A stretch of 64,000 nt of DNA from Flavobacterium jejuense (GTDB lineage Bacteria > Bacteroidota > Bacteroidia > Flavobacteriales > Flavobacteriaceae): NCBI RefSeq assembly GCF_006491595.2, contig NZ_VEVQ02000006.1, positions 62,001 through 126,000 on the forward strand. The letters run 5' to 3'. Every line of letters begins with the position of its first letter. Position 1 is the first letter of the stretch. Below, piece after piece: positions 52,451-62,942 of this stretch. A program made the position numbers and the translations under genes. The notes below the pieces were generated by a model. It saw only the letters and a program-made list of their open reading frames with translations, searched no databases and was not told the origin of the DNA.

Positions 52451-53878
52451 TCAGTCGGTTTTGGCAATATTTCGAATCATGCCTCCAAATATAAAAAAGT
52501 GAAAAGGTACTAGGGAATACCAATACAATCGGCCCCATAAACCTCTGGGTCTAAAAGTAGCAATTTGATGTAAGACATTGTTTTCATCTATTCTGAATTC
52601 TAGCCAAGCTTCTCCAGGTAATCGCATTTCGGCAAAGAGTAATAAACGCTTCTTGTCTCTATCTGCTAATAAAACTCTCCAAAAATCGAGCGCATCACCG
52701 TTATCGATATGAGTAGGATGAGTTCTTCCTCTGCGTAAACCAACACCGCCAAAAAGTTTATCCATAAAACCTCTAATTTTCCACATCCAATTACCGTAAT
52801 ACCAACCTTTTTCTCCTCCTATAGACCAAATGTTGTCTAAAGTTTTTTTTACGTCAGTTACAGGTATTGTTTTACTATCTGTTAAACATCCAAATTTTGG
52901 AATTTGAATGAATTCGTTTAGGTTTTTACGAAAACGACCACTTACCAGACTGTCTTTCCAACTAGAAATGACTAAGTTTTGCTCGATTTTTAAAAAAGCT
53001 AGTTGTATTGCTTCTTCATAAGAAATAGGTGTGATGTTTAGTGTTTTTTGTAAATTATTGTCTTTGGCTATGACTTCAATTTTCATACTGTCTACTAGAT
53101 TCATTGCTAGTTTATAGGAAGTAGAAGTGACAAAATACAACCAATAAGAGGAAAGTTTAGGTGTCATTACAGGAACCGTAAAAATCCAATTTTTAAAACC
53201 TCTTGTTTTGGCATACAATTGGAGCATTTGTTTGTAAGTCAATACATTTGGACCAGCAATATCAAAAGATTTGTCGTAGCATTTTTCATGTAGGATTACA
53301 CCCATTAAGTATTGAATGACATTTCTAATAGCAATGGGTTGTGTTTTGGTTAACACCCATTTTGGAGTAATCATAACTGGTAATTTTTCACTTAGATCTC
53401 TTATGATTTCGAATGAAGAACTTCCTGAACCCACAATAATTCCAGCTCTTAATACCGTTATATGATAATTGCCTTTGTATAAAATATCTTCTACATTTTT
53501 TCTAGACTGTAAGTGCTTAGATAAATAGATATCATTAACAATACCACTCAAGTAGATGACTTGTTTGGTTTGCATTTTATTCATGTATAAATTGAAATTT
53601 TCAGCTGTTTTGGATTCCATTTCATCAAAAGCAGTTGTTGATGAGGTCATGGAATGAATCAAATAATAGGCAACATCTATGTTTTGTGGAATATTTTTAA
53701 AAGTAGGTTCGCTCAAAAAATCGACTTCCCAAACGGTAATGAGTTTGGAAGTTTCTGCATCGATTCCTAGACGATTTACATCTCGAACACAGCAAATCAC
53801 TTCGTGACCTTCTTCTAGTAGTTCGGGTAATAAACGTCTTCCTACATAACCATTGGCACCAGTAAGTAGAATTCTCAT
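52451..53878 (-). CDS. SDR-family NAD(P)-binding protein with DUF2867 domain
   Basis: 475 residues. The N-terminal 300 residues are an atypical SDR: nucleotide motif LLTGANGYVGRRLLPELLEE, then AYYLIHSMTSST and VIYLSGIV. The C-terminal 170 residues match DUF2867 (SIGGEKGWYYGNWMWKIRGF, RVLLADRDKKRLLLFAEMRL, PGEAWLEFRI). This two-domain arrangement is common in Bacteroidota and Actinobacteria, with no defined substrate. Confidence 0.88.
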   Translation of the reverse strand: MRILLTGANGYVGRRLLPELLEEGHEVICCVRDVNRLGIDAETSKLITVWEVDFLSEPTFKNIPQNIDVAYYLIHSMTSSTTAFDEMESKTAENFNLYMNKMQTKQVIYLSGIVNDIYLSKHLQSRKNVEDILYKGNYHITVLRAGIIVGSGSSSFEIIRDLSEKLPVMITPKWVLTKTQPIAIRNVIQYLMGVILHEKCYDKSFDIAGPNVLTYKQMLQLYAKTRGFKNWIFTVPVMTPKLSSYWLYFVTSTSYKLAMNLVDSMKIEVIAKDNNLQKTLNITPISYEEAIQLAFLKIEQNLVISSWKDSLVSGRFRKNLNEFIQIPKFGCLTDSKTIPVTDVKKTLDNIWSIGGEKGWYYGNWMWKIRGFMDKLFGGVGLRRGRTHPTHIDNGDALDFWRVLLADRDKKRLLLFAEMRLPGEAWLEFRIDENNVLHQIATFRPRGLWGRLYWYSLVPFHFFIFGGMIRNIAKTD

Positions 53879-53926
53879 GAAAATGAATTTTTCTTAAAGT
53901 TACTAAGAAAAAGGATGCAACAGTTG

Positions 53927-54550
53927 TTAAATCGTTTTGAAAATATTTACAACGGAGCTACTAATGTATTGTATTCCAATGGCAATTACAATGAAGCCAA
54001 TAATTCTTGATATCGCAACAAGTCCTGAAGCACCAAGTATTCTAGATAAATAATGAGCGCTTCTTAAGATTAAAAAAATAGTTAAAGACACACAAAGGAT
54101 TGCGAGGCAAGTAGTTATTTTTTGAAAAATAGCAGGTTGTTCTTGGTACATGGCAATTAATAGTGACATAGAACCTGGTCCTGCAAGCATGGGCATAGCA
54201 AGTGGTGTTAAGGCAATATCATTTCTGTTTTTTGCGTCGTCTGTTACTCTTTTGTTTACTCCTCTTTTTTTACTTCCATTTCCAGAAAGCAAACTAAAAC
54301 CAGAATTTAAAATCAAAAGACCACCAGCAATTCTTAGGGCATCAATACTAATGCCGAAAAACTGCAAAACATATTTACCAATAAAATAAGAAATAATTAA
54401 TATGATAGACACATTAATGGCTGCCCAAAGTGAAATTCTTGACCGCTCTTGTTTGCTGTCATCTTGAGTTAGTCCCACAAAAACAGGTACAGCACCGAGT
54501 GGATTTAAAACTGAAAATAAAGCGGCAAATACATAAATAAATAGTTCCAT
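53927..54550 (-). CDS. MarC-family integral membrane protein
   Basis: 207 residues with six hydrophobic segments. Family markers are FSVLNPLGAVPVFVGLTQDD at the N-terminus, RIAGGLLILNSGFSLLSGNG, ALTPLAMPMLAGPGSMSLLI and IGFIVIAIGIQYI at the end. MarC proteins were once linked to multiple antibiotic resistance, but their transport function is unproven. It stands alone on the minus strand. Confidence 0.92.
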   Translation of the reverse strand: MELFIYVFAALFSVLNPLGAVPVFVGLTQDDSKQERSRISLWAAINVSIILIISYFIGKYVLQFFGISIDALRIAGGLLILNSGFSLLSGNGSKKRGVNKRVTDDAKNRNDIALTPLAMPMLAGPGSMSLLIAMYQEQPAIFQKITTCLAILCVSLTIFLILRSAHYLSRILGASGLVAISRIIGFIVIAIGIQYISSSVVNIFKTI

Positions 54551-54664
54551 AGTTTTTTTGCAAAGAAACGCTAGTTTTAGAAACAGCGTTTTAAAATAAA
54601 GTTATCTCAAAGTTAAAATTAATATTTTATTTTACTAATTTTATATGAAATAATATAATAAAAT

Positions 54665-55021
54665 ATGAAGACGTTAGTAATTGGTGCTACAACAAATAAA
54701 GAGCGTTATGCTTATAAAGCGATACATAGTTTAGTTGGTAAAAGCCATCAAGTAGTTGCTATAGGAGCAAAAAAAGGAATGGCTTTAGATGTTGTAATTG
54801 AAACTGAAAAAATACCCTTCAAAGGAATAGATACAGTAACTTTATATATTAACCCTCAAATTCAAAGAGAATACTACGATTATATCATTTCTTTAGAACC
54901 AAGAAGAGTAGTCTTCAATCCAGGGACAGAAAATCCAGAATTGTATACTTTGTTGGATGAAAATAATATTGAATATGAAGTAGCATGTACTTTAGTTTTG
55001 CTTGCTACGAATCAATATTAA
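54665..55021 (+). CDS. CoA-binding domain protein (YccU type)
   Basis: 118 residues, a single Rossmann-like CoA_binding_2 domain: [20 protein letters not shown], then [20 protein letters not shown], and [20 protein letters not shown] near the C-terminus. The last 30 bases overlap the 3' end of the convergent symporter gene, a tail-to-tail overlap. The biological role is not known. Confidence 0.88.
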   Translation: MKTLVIGATTNKERYAYKAIHSLVGKSHQVVAIGAKKGMALDVVIETEKIPFKGIDTVTLYINPQIQREYYDYIISLEPRRVVFNPGTENPELYTLLDENNIEYEVACTLVLLATNQY

Positions 55022-56518
55022 ACCTAAAAAAGTAAGTAGTCCGTTAATTAGTAATAGTTCAAATCCAAATTGATAATAATGAGTGGAAGCGAATTCTACA
55101 GCACATTTCCATTTTGTTTGATGCATTTCGCAATTTGAAAAATCAATATTTAGAAAACTATATATTGCAGTTCCTATGCTAATTATGTAGGTAAGAATAG
55201 GGGAAAGAATAGCTACAATGGGTACTAATTTGTCTTTTACTTTCATTTTGGTAAACAAACCAAAAGCATATAAACCTAATAATGGGCCATATGTATATCC
55301 TGCAAAAGTGAAAAGTTTAGAAATAACACTGGCATCACTAATAAGGTATTTAAAAGAGATAATTACAAAAATTAAAAGTAGAGATATTAATACGTGAATC
55401 TTTTTTCTAACTTTTACTTGTTCCTCAGTATTGTATTTTTTTTCAATATTTAAAATATCAATACTAAAAGAAGTGGTTAAGGAAGTTAAAGCGCTATCTG
55501 CACTACTGTACGCAGCAGCAATGAGTCCAAGTAAGAAGAAAATAAATATTCCTGAGCCTAAGTGATTTTTGGCTAGAATAGGAAATAAATCATCTTTATG
55601 AGCGTCAATTCCGTTTTTTTGTGCGTAAACGGTTAGTAATAATCCTAAACATAAGAATATTAAATTGACTATAGTTAATACAATGGTAAACCAAAACATG
55701 TTCTTTTGTGCATCTTTTAAACTTCTGCAGGTAAGGTTTTTTTGCATCATATCTTGATCTAAACCGGTCATTACAATGGCAATAAAAGCTCCTGAAAGAA
55801 ACTGTTTCCAAAAATAATCTTTGGATAAAACATCGTCAAAAAAGAACGTTTTGGATAAACTACTGTCTGAAATAAAATCAACGATTGTAGAACTTGTTAA
55901 ACCTAGAGAGTCGCTTACAAAATATATAGTTACACCAAGTGCAATTAGCATGAAAAGGGTTTGTAAAGTATCTGTCCAAACAATGGTTTTTATTCCTGAT
56001 TTAAAAGTATAAAGCCAAATTAATAAAACAGTAATGGTTACGGTTTGCCAAAATTGAATACCTAATTCATCAAAGAGTATGATTTGTAAAACATTGGCCA
56101 CTAAATAAAGTCGGAAACTAGCTCCAACAATCCTTGAAAGTAAAAATAAGGAAGCACCAGTTTTGTAGGAATAAGTTCCAAATCTACTCTCTAAATAGGT
56201 ATAAATAGAAGTTAAGTTTAATTTGTAATACAAAGGAAGTAACACAGTAGCAATTACAAAATAACCCACAATATATCCTAAAACAACTTGCATATAACTG
56301 AATTGCGAAGTCTCAATCCACCCTGGTACAGAAATAAAAGTTACACCAGAAAGAGAAGCGCCAATCATTCCAAAAGCCACTAAATACCATGGTGATTGTT
56401 TATTGCCTTTAAAAAAAGAATCATTTGTTTTTTCTTCTTTTCGACCTATGAAAAAGGAAAAAAGAATTAATAACAGAAAGTAGCCAAGGATTATGGTTAT
56501 AATTGTAATAGGTTTCAT
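54992..56518 (-). CDS. Sodium:solute symporter (SSS family)
   Basis: 508 residues with 13 or so membrane segments. Family motifs include [18 protein letters not shown] near residue 50, [20 protein letters not shown] and [20 protein letters not shown] around residues 250-350. It imports an organic solute with sodium; the substrate is not evident. It is convergent with the CoA-binding gene, sharing its last 30 bases. Confidence 0.92.
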   Translation of the reverse strand: MKPITIITIILGYFLLLILFSFFIGRKEEKTNDSFFKGNKQSPWYLVAFGMIGASLSGVTFISVPGWIETSQFSYMQVVLGYIVGYFVIATVLLPLYYKLNLTSIYTYLESRFGTYSYKTGASLFLLSRIVGASFRLYLVANVLQIILFDELGIQFWQTVTITVLLIWLYTFKSGIKTIVWTDTLQTLFMLIALGVTIYFVSDSLGLTSSTIVDFISDSSLSKTFFFDDVLSKDYFWKQFLSGAFIAIVMTGLDQDMMQKNLTCRSLKDAQKNMFWFTIVLTIVNLIFLCLGLLLTVYAQKNGIDAHKDDLFPILAKNHLGSGIFIFFLLGLIAAAYSSADSALTSLTTSFSIDILNIEKKYNTEEQVKVRKKIHVLISLLLIFVIISFKYLISDASVISKLFTFAGYTYGPLLGLYAFGLFTKMKVKDKLVPIVAILSPILTYIISIGTAIYSFLNIDFSNCEMHQTKWKCAVEFASTHYYQFGFELLLINGLLTFLGLILIRSKQN

Positions 56519-56578
56519 AGTCTTAAATTGAGAAACAAAGATAATAGAATAAATAAATTATTGTAAAGTGTTAATTTG

Positions 56579-56586
56579 TATTTTTG
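56579..56586 (+). promoter_or_regulatory. -7 element very close to the recR start
   Basis: TATTTTTG matches TAnnTTTG and ends five bases before the recR ATG at 56592. A TTG at 56561-56563 is a few bases too close for an ideal -33 element. If used, transcription would start at or next to the ATG, giving a nearly leaderless mRNA. Confidence 0.4.
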
Positions 56587-56591
56587 CATTT

Positions 56592-57212
56592 ATGGAATTG
56601 CCTTCAAAATTATTAGAAAATGCCGTTAACGAAATTGCTCAATTGCCAGGAATAGGTAAAAGAACTGCACTTCGTTTAGCTTTGCATCTTTTAAGACAAC
56701 CTTTAGAGCAAACAAATTTGCTTACTTCATCTTTGGATAAGATGCGAAATGAAATTAATTACTGTGAAGAATGTTATAATATTTCTGACACTTCTATTTG
56801 TCTTATTTGTTCCAATACTAAAAGGGATAAAACAACCGTTTGTGTAGTTGAAGATGTAAGAGATGTTATGGCTATTGAAGGAACTGGATTTTTTAAAGGA
56901 GTTTATCATGTGTTAGGTGGTAAAATCAACCCAATTGAAGGAGTTGGTCCTTCACAGTTGAACATAAAGCCTTTAATTGAAAAAGTGAAGAAAGGAAATA
57001 TAACTGAAATAATTTTTGCGTTAAGTTCTACTATGGAAGGAGATACAACCAATTTTTATATTTTTAAACAATTGAAAGAGTTTAATATTACAACCTCTAC
57101 AATTGCAAGGGGAATTGGAATCGGAGATGAATTAGAATATACTGACGAAGTTACTTTAGGTAGAAGTTTAATGCATCGAATTCCTTTTGAACAGTCAATT
57201 AAACAAGTTTAA
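56592..57212 (+). CDS. recR: Recombination protein RecR
   Basis: 206 residues from the ATG at 56592. The N-terminal helix-hairpin-helix shows [20 protein letters not shown], the zinc finger has four cysteines in [17 protein letters not shown], and the Toprim domain has [20 protein letters not shown] and [19 protein letters not shown]. It acts with RecF and RecO in loading RecA at gaps. An in-frame ATG at 56568 lies upstream of the -7 element and is not used. Confidence 0.96.
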   Translation: MELPSKLLENAVNEIAQLPGIGKRTALRLALHLLRQPLEQTNLLTSSLDKMRNEINYCEECYNISDTSICLICSNTKRDKTTVCVVEDVRDVMAIEGTGFFKGVYHVLGGKINPIEGVGPSQLNIKPLIEKVKKGNITEIIFALSSTMEGDTTNFYIFKQLKEFNITTSTIARGIGIGDELEYTDEVTLGRSLMHRIPFEQSIKQV

Positions 57213-57230
57213 TATATTTTTAGACCATAA

Positions 57231-57263
57231 TTGTTACAGATTAATTCCTAAAAACTATATTTG
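57231..57263 (+). promoter_or_regulatory. Promoter of the capsule/exopolysaccharide operon
   Basis: TATATTTG at 57256-57263 matches TAnnTTTG, and a TTG at 57231-57233 (context AATTG) lies 22 bases upstream. The first gene of the operon starts 19 bases later. Confidence 0.55.
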
Positions 57264-57281
57264 TTATTTTAAAATGATAAA

Positions 57282-58082
57282 ATGAAAATTAAAAATAGTA
57301 TATACATTATCTTAATATCATTAGTGTTTGCCTCTTGTATACCCAATAAAGATTTAGTGTATTTACAACATACCGAAAAGTCAAATAGAGAAAACGAAGT
57401 AAACGAGGTTGTATCAAAACCTTACAGAGTTCAAACTAATGATATTTTGACAGTTTCAATAAAAGCTTTAGATCAAAAATTAGTAGATATGTTTAATCCT
57501 TCTACTTCTCAAAATCAAAATCAGAATCAAATATCTCAACAAAATTTATATTTTTCAGGATATAGTGTAGATGATCATGGAAATATTAGAATTCCTGTTT
57601 TAGGTGATCTAAATGTTTTAGGTTACACTGTTGATGAAATTAGACAAACGATTGAGAAAAAATTATTAGATGAGTATTTTAATTATGAAGCTAGACTATA
57701 TGTTACCGTTAAATTAGCAGGGCTTCGTTATACTATCAATGGGGAAATTACTAGACCAGGAACAAATGTATTATATCAGGATAAAGCAACCATTATGGAA
57801 GCTATCGCTAATTCTGGTGATATAACTTTAACAGGAAATCGTAAAAAAGTTCAAGTTATTCGAAAATATCCACAAGGCTATGAAACCTATACCATTGACT
57901 TAACAAAAGACACTGCAATTGAGTCTCCCTATTTCTATTTGCAGCCTAATGATTATATTTATATTAAACCATTGAAACAAAAATCTTGGGGAACTGGTAC
58001 AACAGGTGTGCAAACAATTACTACTATTATTACTGCTTTGTCGTTAATTACAACAACAATTTTATTAACAAGAAATTTGTAA
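57282..58082 (+). CDS. Polysaccharide export lipoprotein (Wza-like)
   Basis: 266 residues. A lipoprotein signal with cysteine 19 (YIILISLVFASC) is followed by the Poly_export domain (YRVQTNDILTVSIKALDQKL, then YSVDDHGNIRIPVLGDLNVL) and an SLBB-like domain (GLRYTINGEITRPGTNVLYQ). The C-terminus is one hydrophobic helix (TTIITALSLITTTILL). It is the outer-membrane export channel for capsule or exopolysaccharide and precedes the Wzc-like kinase by seven bases. Confidence 0.93.
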   Translation: MKIKNSIYIILISLVFASCIPNKDLVYLQHTEKSNRENEVNEVVSKPYRVQTNDILTVSIKALDQKLVDMFNPSTSQNQNQNQISQQNLYFSGYSVDDHGNIRIPVLGDLNVLGYTVDEIRQTIEKKLLDEYFNYEARLYVTVKLAGLRYTINGEITRPGTNVLYQDKATIMEAIANSGDITLTGNRKKVQVIRKYPQGYETYTIDLTKDTAIESPYFYLQPNDYIYIKPLKQKSWGTGTTGVQTITTIITALSLITTTILLTRNL

Positions 58083-58089
58083 CTAAAAG

Positions 58090-60549
58090 ATGCTAGACAC
58101 AAAAGATTTTACTTTTTTTGAATCACAATCTAACTTTGATTTTAAAGGATTTTTCTTAAAAGTGATTAGTTATTGGAAATGGTTTGTTTTATCTCTAATA
58201 ATAGCTTTTTTAATAGCTTATAATGTTAATATAAGAAAAGAAAAAGTATATGGAATGGAATCTGTTATTGTGGTAAAAGATGAGAACAATCCTTTTTTTA
58301 CTTCTAATACAAGTTTAGTGTTTAACTGGGGAGGAATCTCAGACAAAGTTCAAACTGTAATTACTACTTTAAGATCGAGATCGCATAATGAATTAGTAGT
58401 AGATAAATTAGAATACTATATTCAGTATCAAACAAAAGGGAAATATTTTTATAAAGACGCTTACGGTGCTGTTCCATTTTATATTAAAATTGATAAAAAT
58501 AAAGGACAACTTGCCTTTGTGCCTATTAAGATTAAATTTATCAATCCAACAGAATATGAGTTGAGTGTTGATTTTAAAGAGTTTCCATCTAAAACTTTAA
58601 TTCATTATGTAGATAACTCTAGAAGTGAACTAAGTATAGATGAATCTACTTTTTCTAAAAAGTTTAAAATAGATGATGAAGTAAATCTTCCATTTTTACA
58701 CTTTAAATTGCATTTAAATGCAGATGCTAAAGATTATGTGAATAATGAGTTTTACATACAATTTGAAGATTTTAATTCAACTGTTGCAACATATAAAAAT
58801 ATTGATGTTTCTGCTGATAATAAAGCTCAGTCTGTAATTAGTTTACAATTAGTGGGTTCTAACAAAAAAAGGTTAGTGGAATATTTAAATACAACTGTTG
58901 ATTTATTAAGAAAAAACGAATTGAATAGTAAAAATCTTTTTGCAACTAATACTATTAGTTTTATTGATAGTACGCTTTTAGTTATGGAGAGCCAAATCAA
59001 AGAAGCTGAAAATGAATTAAAAGATTTTAGAAAAGGTAAAAATGTATTTGAACTAGAAGGTGGTGGGGAATTGCTAACTCAAAAAATTGCTGAATACGAT
59101 ATTCAAAAAGATGAAACAGAAAGAAAAATAAGATATTTAGATAATTTAAAATCTTATTTAGATAAAAGTATAGATTTTTCAAATTTACCAGCTCCAACAG
59201 TAGCAAGTATAGAAGATCCTAATATTGTTACTAATGTTTCAAGGTTAATTGAGTTATCTAAGCAAAGAGCTGAATTGAATTATGCGGTAAAAAGCGGAAG
59301 GATGTTTACTGAATTTGATGTGGAGATGGAAGCTATTAAAAAAGTACTTCTAGAGAATATTTCAAGCTCTAAAAGTGCCTTAATGATTGATTTAAATATA
59401 GTTAGTAGAAATATTTCTAAAGCAGAATCTGAAGTAAGTGTTTTGCCAGAACAACAGCAAGAGCATCTTAAGATTTTTCGAAAATACAATTTAAAAGATA
59501 ACATATATAGTACTTTTCTTCAAAAAAGAAGTGAAGCAGAAATTGTAAAAGCAGCTAATATATCTGATATTGATTTTATTGATCCAGCTAAAGATGTTGG
59601 AGGAGGTTTAAGAGGTCCAAAAACAAGTATTAATTATATTTTAGCTGTAATTTTAGGTTTGTTGCTACCTTTACTAATCATTTTTGTTTTAGTCTTGATT
59701 GATACCAATATAAATGTTATTGATGATATACAAAAAATGACTAAAATTCCTATTATTGGTGTGATTGGTAAAAAAAATACAGAGAATAATCTTTCTGTTT
59801 TTGAAAAACCAAAATCGCCATTAGCAGAGTCATTTAGAGCAATTCGTTCTTCTTTACAATTTTTATATAAAAAACAAAATAATGATGGTGCTAAAATTTT
59901 AATGTTAACTTCTTCTGTAAGTGGAGAAGGAAAAACATTTTGCTCAATAAATTTAGCAACTGTATTTGCTCTAAGTGAAAAGAAAACGGTTATTGTAGGG
60001 TTAGATTTAAGAAAACCTAGGATTTTTGGAGACTTTAATATAGATAATATAGTAGGTGTTGTTAATTATTTAATTGGACAGAAAAAAATAGATGAGGTTA
60101 TTCAAACAACTCATGTGCCTTATTTAGATGTTATTTCTTCTGGTCCTATACCTCCAAATCCCGCAGAGTTATTAATGGGGGAAAGTATGAAAGAAATGAT
60201 AGAGGAATTGAAGCAAAAATATGATTATATTATATTAGATACACCTCCTGTTGGTTTGGTTTCGGATGCACTAGAACTTGCCCATTATTGTGATGCTACA
60301 TTATATGTAACAAGACAAGGATTTACTAAAAAAGGAATGTTATCAGTGGTTAATGAGAAACATAAAAGAGGAGAGTTAAAAAATATTAGTATACTGTTTA
60401 ACGGCTATCAAAATAAAGCTAAATACGGTTATGGTTATGGATACGGTTATGGATACGGTTATGGTGTTTATGGAGAAGGATATCACGATGATAATCGAGA
60501 AGTAAAAGGTTGGAGGAGAGTTTTTAATAAAATCAAGAAGAAAAAGTAA
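58090..60549 (+). CDS. Wzc-like chain-length determinant / tyrosine autokinase
   Basis: 819 residues. The Wzz domain has TM1 at about residues 30-45 (WKWFVLSLIIAFLIAYNV) and TM2 near 515-540 (YILAVILGLLLPLLIIFVLV) with coiled coils between. The cytoplasmic BY-kinase has Walker A SSVSGEGKTF (about residues 606-615), Walker A-prime VIVGLDLRKPR and Walker B YIILDTPPVG. The C-terminus carries a tyrosine cluster with seven or so Gly-Tyr pairs, the autophosphorylation tail. It controls polymer length and export together with the Wza-like protein. Confidence 0.94.
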   Translation: MLDTKDFTFFESQSNFDFKGFFLKVISYWKWFVLSLIIAFLIAYNVNIRKEKVYGMESVIVVKDENNPFFTSNTSLVFNWGGISDKVQTVITTLRSRSHNELVVDKLEYYIQYQTKGKYFYKDAYGAVPFYIKIDKNKGQLAFVPIKIKFINPTEYELSVDFKEFPSKTLIHYVDNSRSELSIDESTFSKKFKIDDEVNLPFLHFKLHLNADAKDYVNNEFYIQFEDFNSTVATYKNIDVSADNKAQSVISLQLVGSNKKRLVEYLNTTVDLLRKNELNSKNLFATNTISFIDSTLLVMESQIKEAENELKDFRKGKNVFELEGGGELLTQKIAEYDIQKDETERKIRYLDNLKSYLDKSIDFSNLPAPTVASIEDPNIVTNVSRLIELSKQRAELNYAVKSGRMFTEFDVEMEAIKKVLLENISSSKSALMIDLNIVSRNISKAESEVSVLPEQQQEHLKIFRKYNLKDNIYSTFLQKRSEAEIVKAANISDIDFIDPAKDVGGGLRGPKTSINYILAVILGLLLPLLIIFVLVLIDTNINVIDDIQKMTKIPIIGVIGKKNTENNLSVFEKPKSPLAESFRAIRSSLQFLYKKQNNDGAKILMLTSSVSGEGKTFCSINLATVFALSEKKTVIVGLDLRKPRIFGDFNIDNIVGVVNYLIGQKKIDEVIQTTHVPYLDVISSGPIPPNPAELLMGESMKEMIEELKQKYDYIILDTPPVGLVSDALELAHYCDATLYVTRQGFTKKGMLSVVNEKHKRGELKNISILFNGYQNKAKYGYGYGYGYGYGYGVYGEGYHDDNREVKGWRRVFNKIKKKK

Positions 60550-60570
60550 ATTAGTTTAAATAGATATAGT

Positions 60571-61548
60571 TTGATAAATAAAAAAAAAATATTAATTACA
60601 GGAGGAGCAGGTTTTATTGGTTCTAATCTTTGCGAATATTTCTTAAAGAAAGAGAACAAGGTAATCTGTTTGGATAATTTTTCCACAGGACATAGACATA
60701 ATATAGAGCCTTTTTTATCTAATGACAACTTTTTATTAATTGAAGGAGATATAAGAGATATAGAGATTTGTCGAAAAGCTACAAGGAATGTTGATTATGT
60801 TTTGCATCAAGCAGCTTTAGGAAGTGTTCCTAGGTCAATAACAGATCCTATAACCTCAAATGAAGTAAATGTCTCTGGATTTTTAAATATGCTGGTTGCT
60901 TCTAAAGAAGCAGAAGTAAAACGCTTTATTTTTGCAGCTAGTTCATCGACTTATGGAGATTCTGTGGTTTTACCAAAAGTAGAAGATGAAATAGGAAAGC
61001 CATTATCACCTTATGCAATTACAAAATATGTAAATGAACTTTATGCAGATGTATTTAGCAAAACTTATGGATTAGAAACTATTGGATTACGTTATTTTAA
61101 TGTTTTCGGAAGAAATCAAGATCCAAATGGTGCTTATGCTGCTGTAATTCCTAAATTTGTCAAGCAATTAATTAATTTGGAAAGTCCAGTGATTAATGGT
61201 GATGGTAATTATTCTAGAGATTTTACTTACATAGATAATGTTATTCAAATGAATGAATTAGCCATTTTAGCAAATAATGCTGAGGCTCTAAATACAGTTT
61301 ATAATACAGCTTGTGGCCAAAGAACAACCTTAAATGACTTAGTGTATTATCTGAAGGAATATTTATCTAAGTATAATGAAAATATAGCTAAAGTAGAGGT
61401 TAAATATGGCTCTAATAGAGTTGGAGATATTCCACACTCTTTGGCTAGTATCGAAAAAGCTAAAAAGATGTTGGGTTATAGTCCTAAATATCAGTTAGAA
61501 GAAGGATTGAAAGAGTCTGTTCAATGGTATTGGGAGAATTTAAAATAA
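60571..61548 (+). CDS. NAD-dependent UDP-sugar 4-epimerase (WbpP type)
   Basis: 325 residues from a TTG start 21 bases after the kinase gene; the first ATG is far inside the Rossmann fold, so TTG is required. Extended-SDR motifs are ITGGAGFIGSNLCEYF, the serine of AASSSTYGDS, and the catalytic YxxxK in SPYAITKYVNELYA. GLRYFNVFGRNQDPNGAYAA is typical of UDP-GlcNAc/UDP-GalNAc 4-epimerases such as WbpP. It supplies sugar nucleotides for the polymer; the exact substrate is inferred from the subfamily. Confidence 0.9.
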   Translation: MINKKKILITGGAGFIGSNLCEYFLKKENKVICLDNFSTGHRHNIEPFLSNDNFLLIEGDIRDIEICRKATRNVDYVLHQAALGSVPRSITDPITSNEVNVSGFLNMLVASKEAEVKRFIFAASSSTYGDSVVLPKVEDEIGKPLSPYAITKYVNELYADVFSKTYGLETIGLRYFNVFGRNQDPNGAYAAVIPKFVKQLINLESPVINGDGNYSRDFTYIDNVIQMNELAILANNAEALNTVYNTACGQRTTLNDLVYYLKEYLSKYNENIAKVEVKYGSNRVGDIPHSLASIEKAKKMLGYSPKYQLEEGLKESVQWYWENLK

Positions 61549-61551
61549 GTT

Positions 61552-62940
61552 ATGATTAAAAATATTTGTTGTATAGGTGCTGGATATGTAGGAGGTCCTA
61601 CTATGGCTGTAATAGCTAAAAAATGTCCACATATAAAAGTTACTGTGGTTGATTTAAATCAGGATAGGATTGATGCATGGAATAATGAAGATTTAAAGAA
61701 ATTACCGATATATGAACCGGGTCTAGATGAAGTAGTTCAAGAGGCAAGAGGAAGAAATTTGTTTTTTTCTACAGAAGTTGATAAGGCTATTGAAGAAGCC
61801 GAAATGATTTTTATTTCTGTAAATACTCCTACAAAGACATATGGTGTAGGTAAAGGTATGGCAGCAGATTTAAAATATATTGAATTGTGCGCTAGACAGA
61901 TTGCAAGAGTGGCGAAAGAAGATAAAATTGTAGTAGAGAAATCTACTTTGCCAGTTAGAACAGCTCAAGCGATTAAAAATATTTTAGACCATACTGGAAA
62001 TGGAGTTAATTTTCAGATTTTATCCAATCCAGAATTTTTAGCTGAAGGAACAGCTATTGAAGATTTGTTTGAACCTGATAGAGTTTTAATTGGAGGAGAT
62101 ACAACTCCTGAAGGAGAAAAAGCAATTCAGCAATTGGTTGATGTTTATGCTAATTGGGTTGCAAAAGATAATATTTTAACGACTAATGTTTGGTCCTCTG
62201 AATTATCAAAATTAACAGCTAATGCTTTTTTAGCACAACGTGTTTCTTCTATAAATGCAATGAGTGAATTGTGTGAGAAGACAGGAGCAGATGTTAATGA
62301 AGTTGCCAAAGCCATTGGAATGGATAGTAGAATTGGACCGAAATTTTTGAAAGCTTCAGTAGGTTTTGGAGGTTCTTGTTTTCAAAAAGACATTTTAAAT
62401 TTAGTATATATTGCAAAAACATATGGTTTAAATGAAGTGGCTGATTATTGGGAACAAGTGATTGTTATGAATGATCACCAAAAACGTCGTTTTGCAAAAA
62501 ATATAATTAGCACACTTTACAATACTGTTTCTGGAAAAAAAATCGCTTTTTTGGGTTGGGCATTTAAAAAAGACACTAATGATACTAGAGAATCTGCTGC
62601 GATTTACGTTGCTGATGACTTAATAAGTGAGCAAGCTATTATTTCAATATTTGATCCTAAAGTAGGAAAAGAACAAATATTACTTGACTTAAATTATCTT
62701 GAAACAAGATCTGGAGAAGAAAATAATAAGTATGTTCAAATAGAGTCAGATCCATATAAAGTGGCAAAAGATTCGCATGCGATTGCAGTTTTAACTGAAT
62801 GGGATGAGTTTAAATCTTATGATTGGCAAAAAATCTATGATTCAATGTTAAAACCTGCATTTGTTTTTGATGGAAGAAATTTATTAGATAAGAAAGAATT
62901 AGAGAAAATCGGATTTATTTATCAAACAATAGGATCGTAA
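61552..62940 (+). CDS. UDP-glucose 6-dehydrogenase
   Basis: 462 residues of the animal/plant-like UGDH type, longer than the usual bacterial Ugd. The NAD motif [17 protein letters not shown] starts the protein. [20 protein letters not shown] and [15 protein letters not shown] lead to the catalytic cysteine in [20 protein letters not shown], and [20 protein letters not shown] lies in the C-terminal domain. It makes UDP-glucuronate for the polysaccharide. It lies three bases after the epimerase and two bases before the next dehydrogenase. Confidence 0.94.
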   Translation: MIKNICCIGAGYVGGPTMAVIAKKCPHIKVTVVDLNQDRIDAWNNEDLKKLPIYEPGLDEVVQEARGRNLFFSTEVDKAIEEAEMIFISVNTPTKTYGVGKGMAADLKYIELCARQIARVAKEDKIVVEKSTLPVRTAQAIKNILDHTGNGVNFQILSNPEFLAEGTAIEDLFEPDRVLIGGDTTPEGEKAIQQLVDVYANWVAKDNILTTNVWSSELSKLTANAFLAQRVSSINAMSELCEKTGADVNEVAKAIGMDSRIGPKFLKASVGFGGSCFQKDILNLVYIAKTYGLNEVADYWEQVIVMNDHQKRRFAKNIISTLYNTVSGKKIAFLGWAFKKDTNDTRESAAIYVADDLISEQAIISIFDPKVGKEQILLDLNYLETRSGEENNKYVQIESDPYKVAKDSHAIAVLTEWDEFKSYDWQKIYDSMLKPAFVFDGRNLLDKKELEKIGFIYQTIGS

Positions 62941-62942
62941 TT

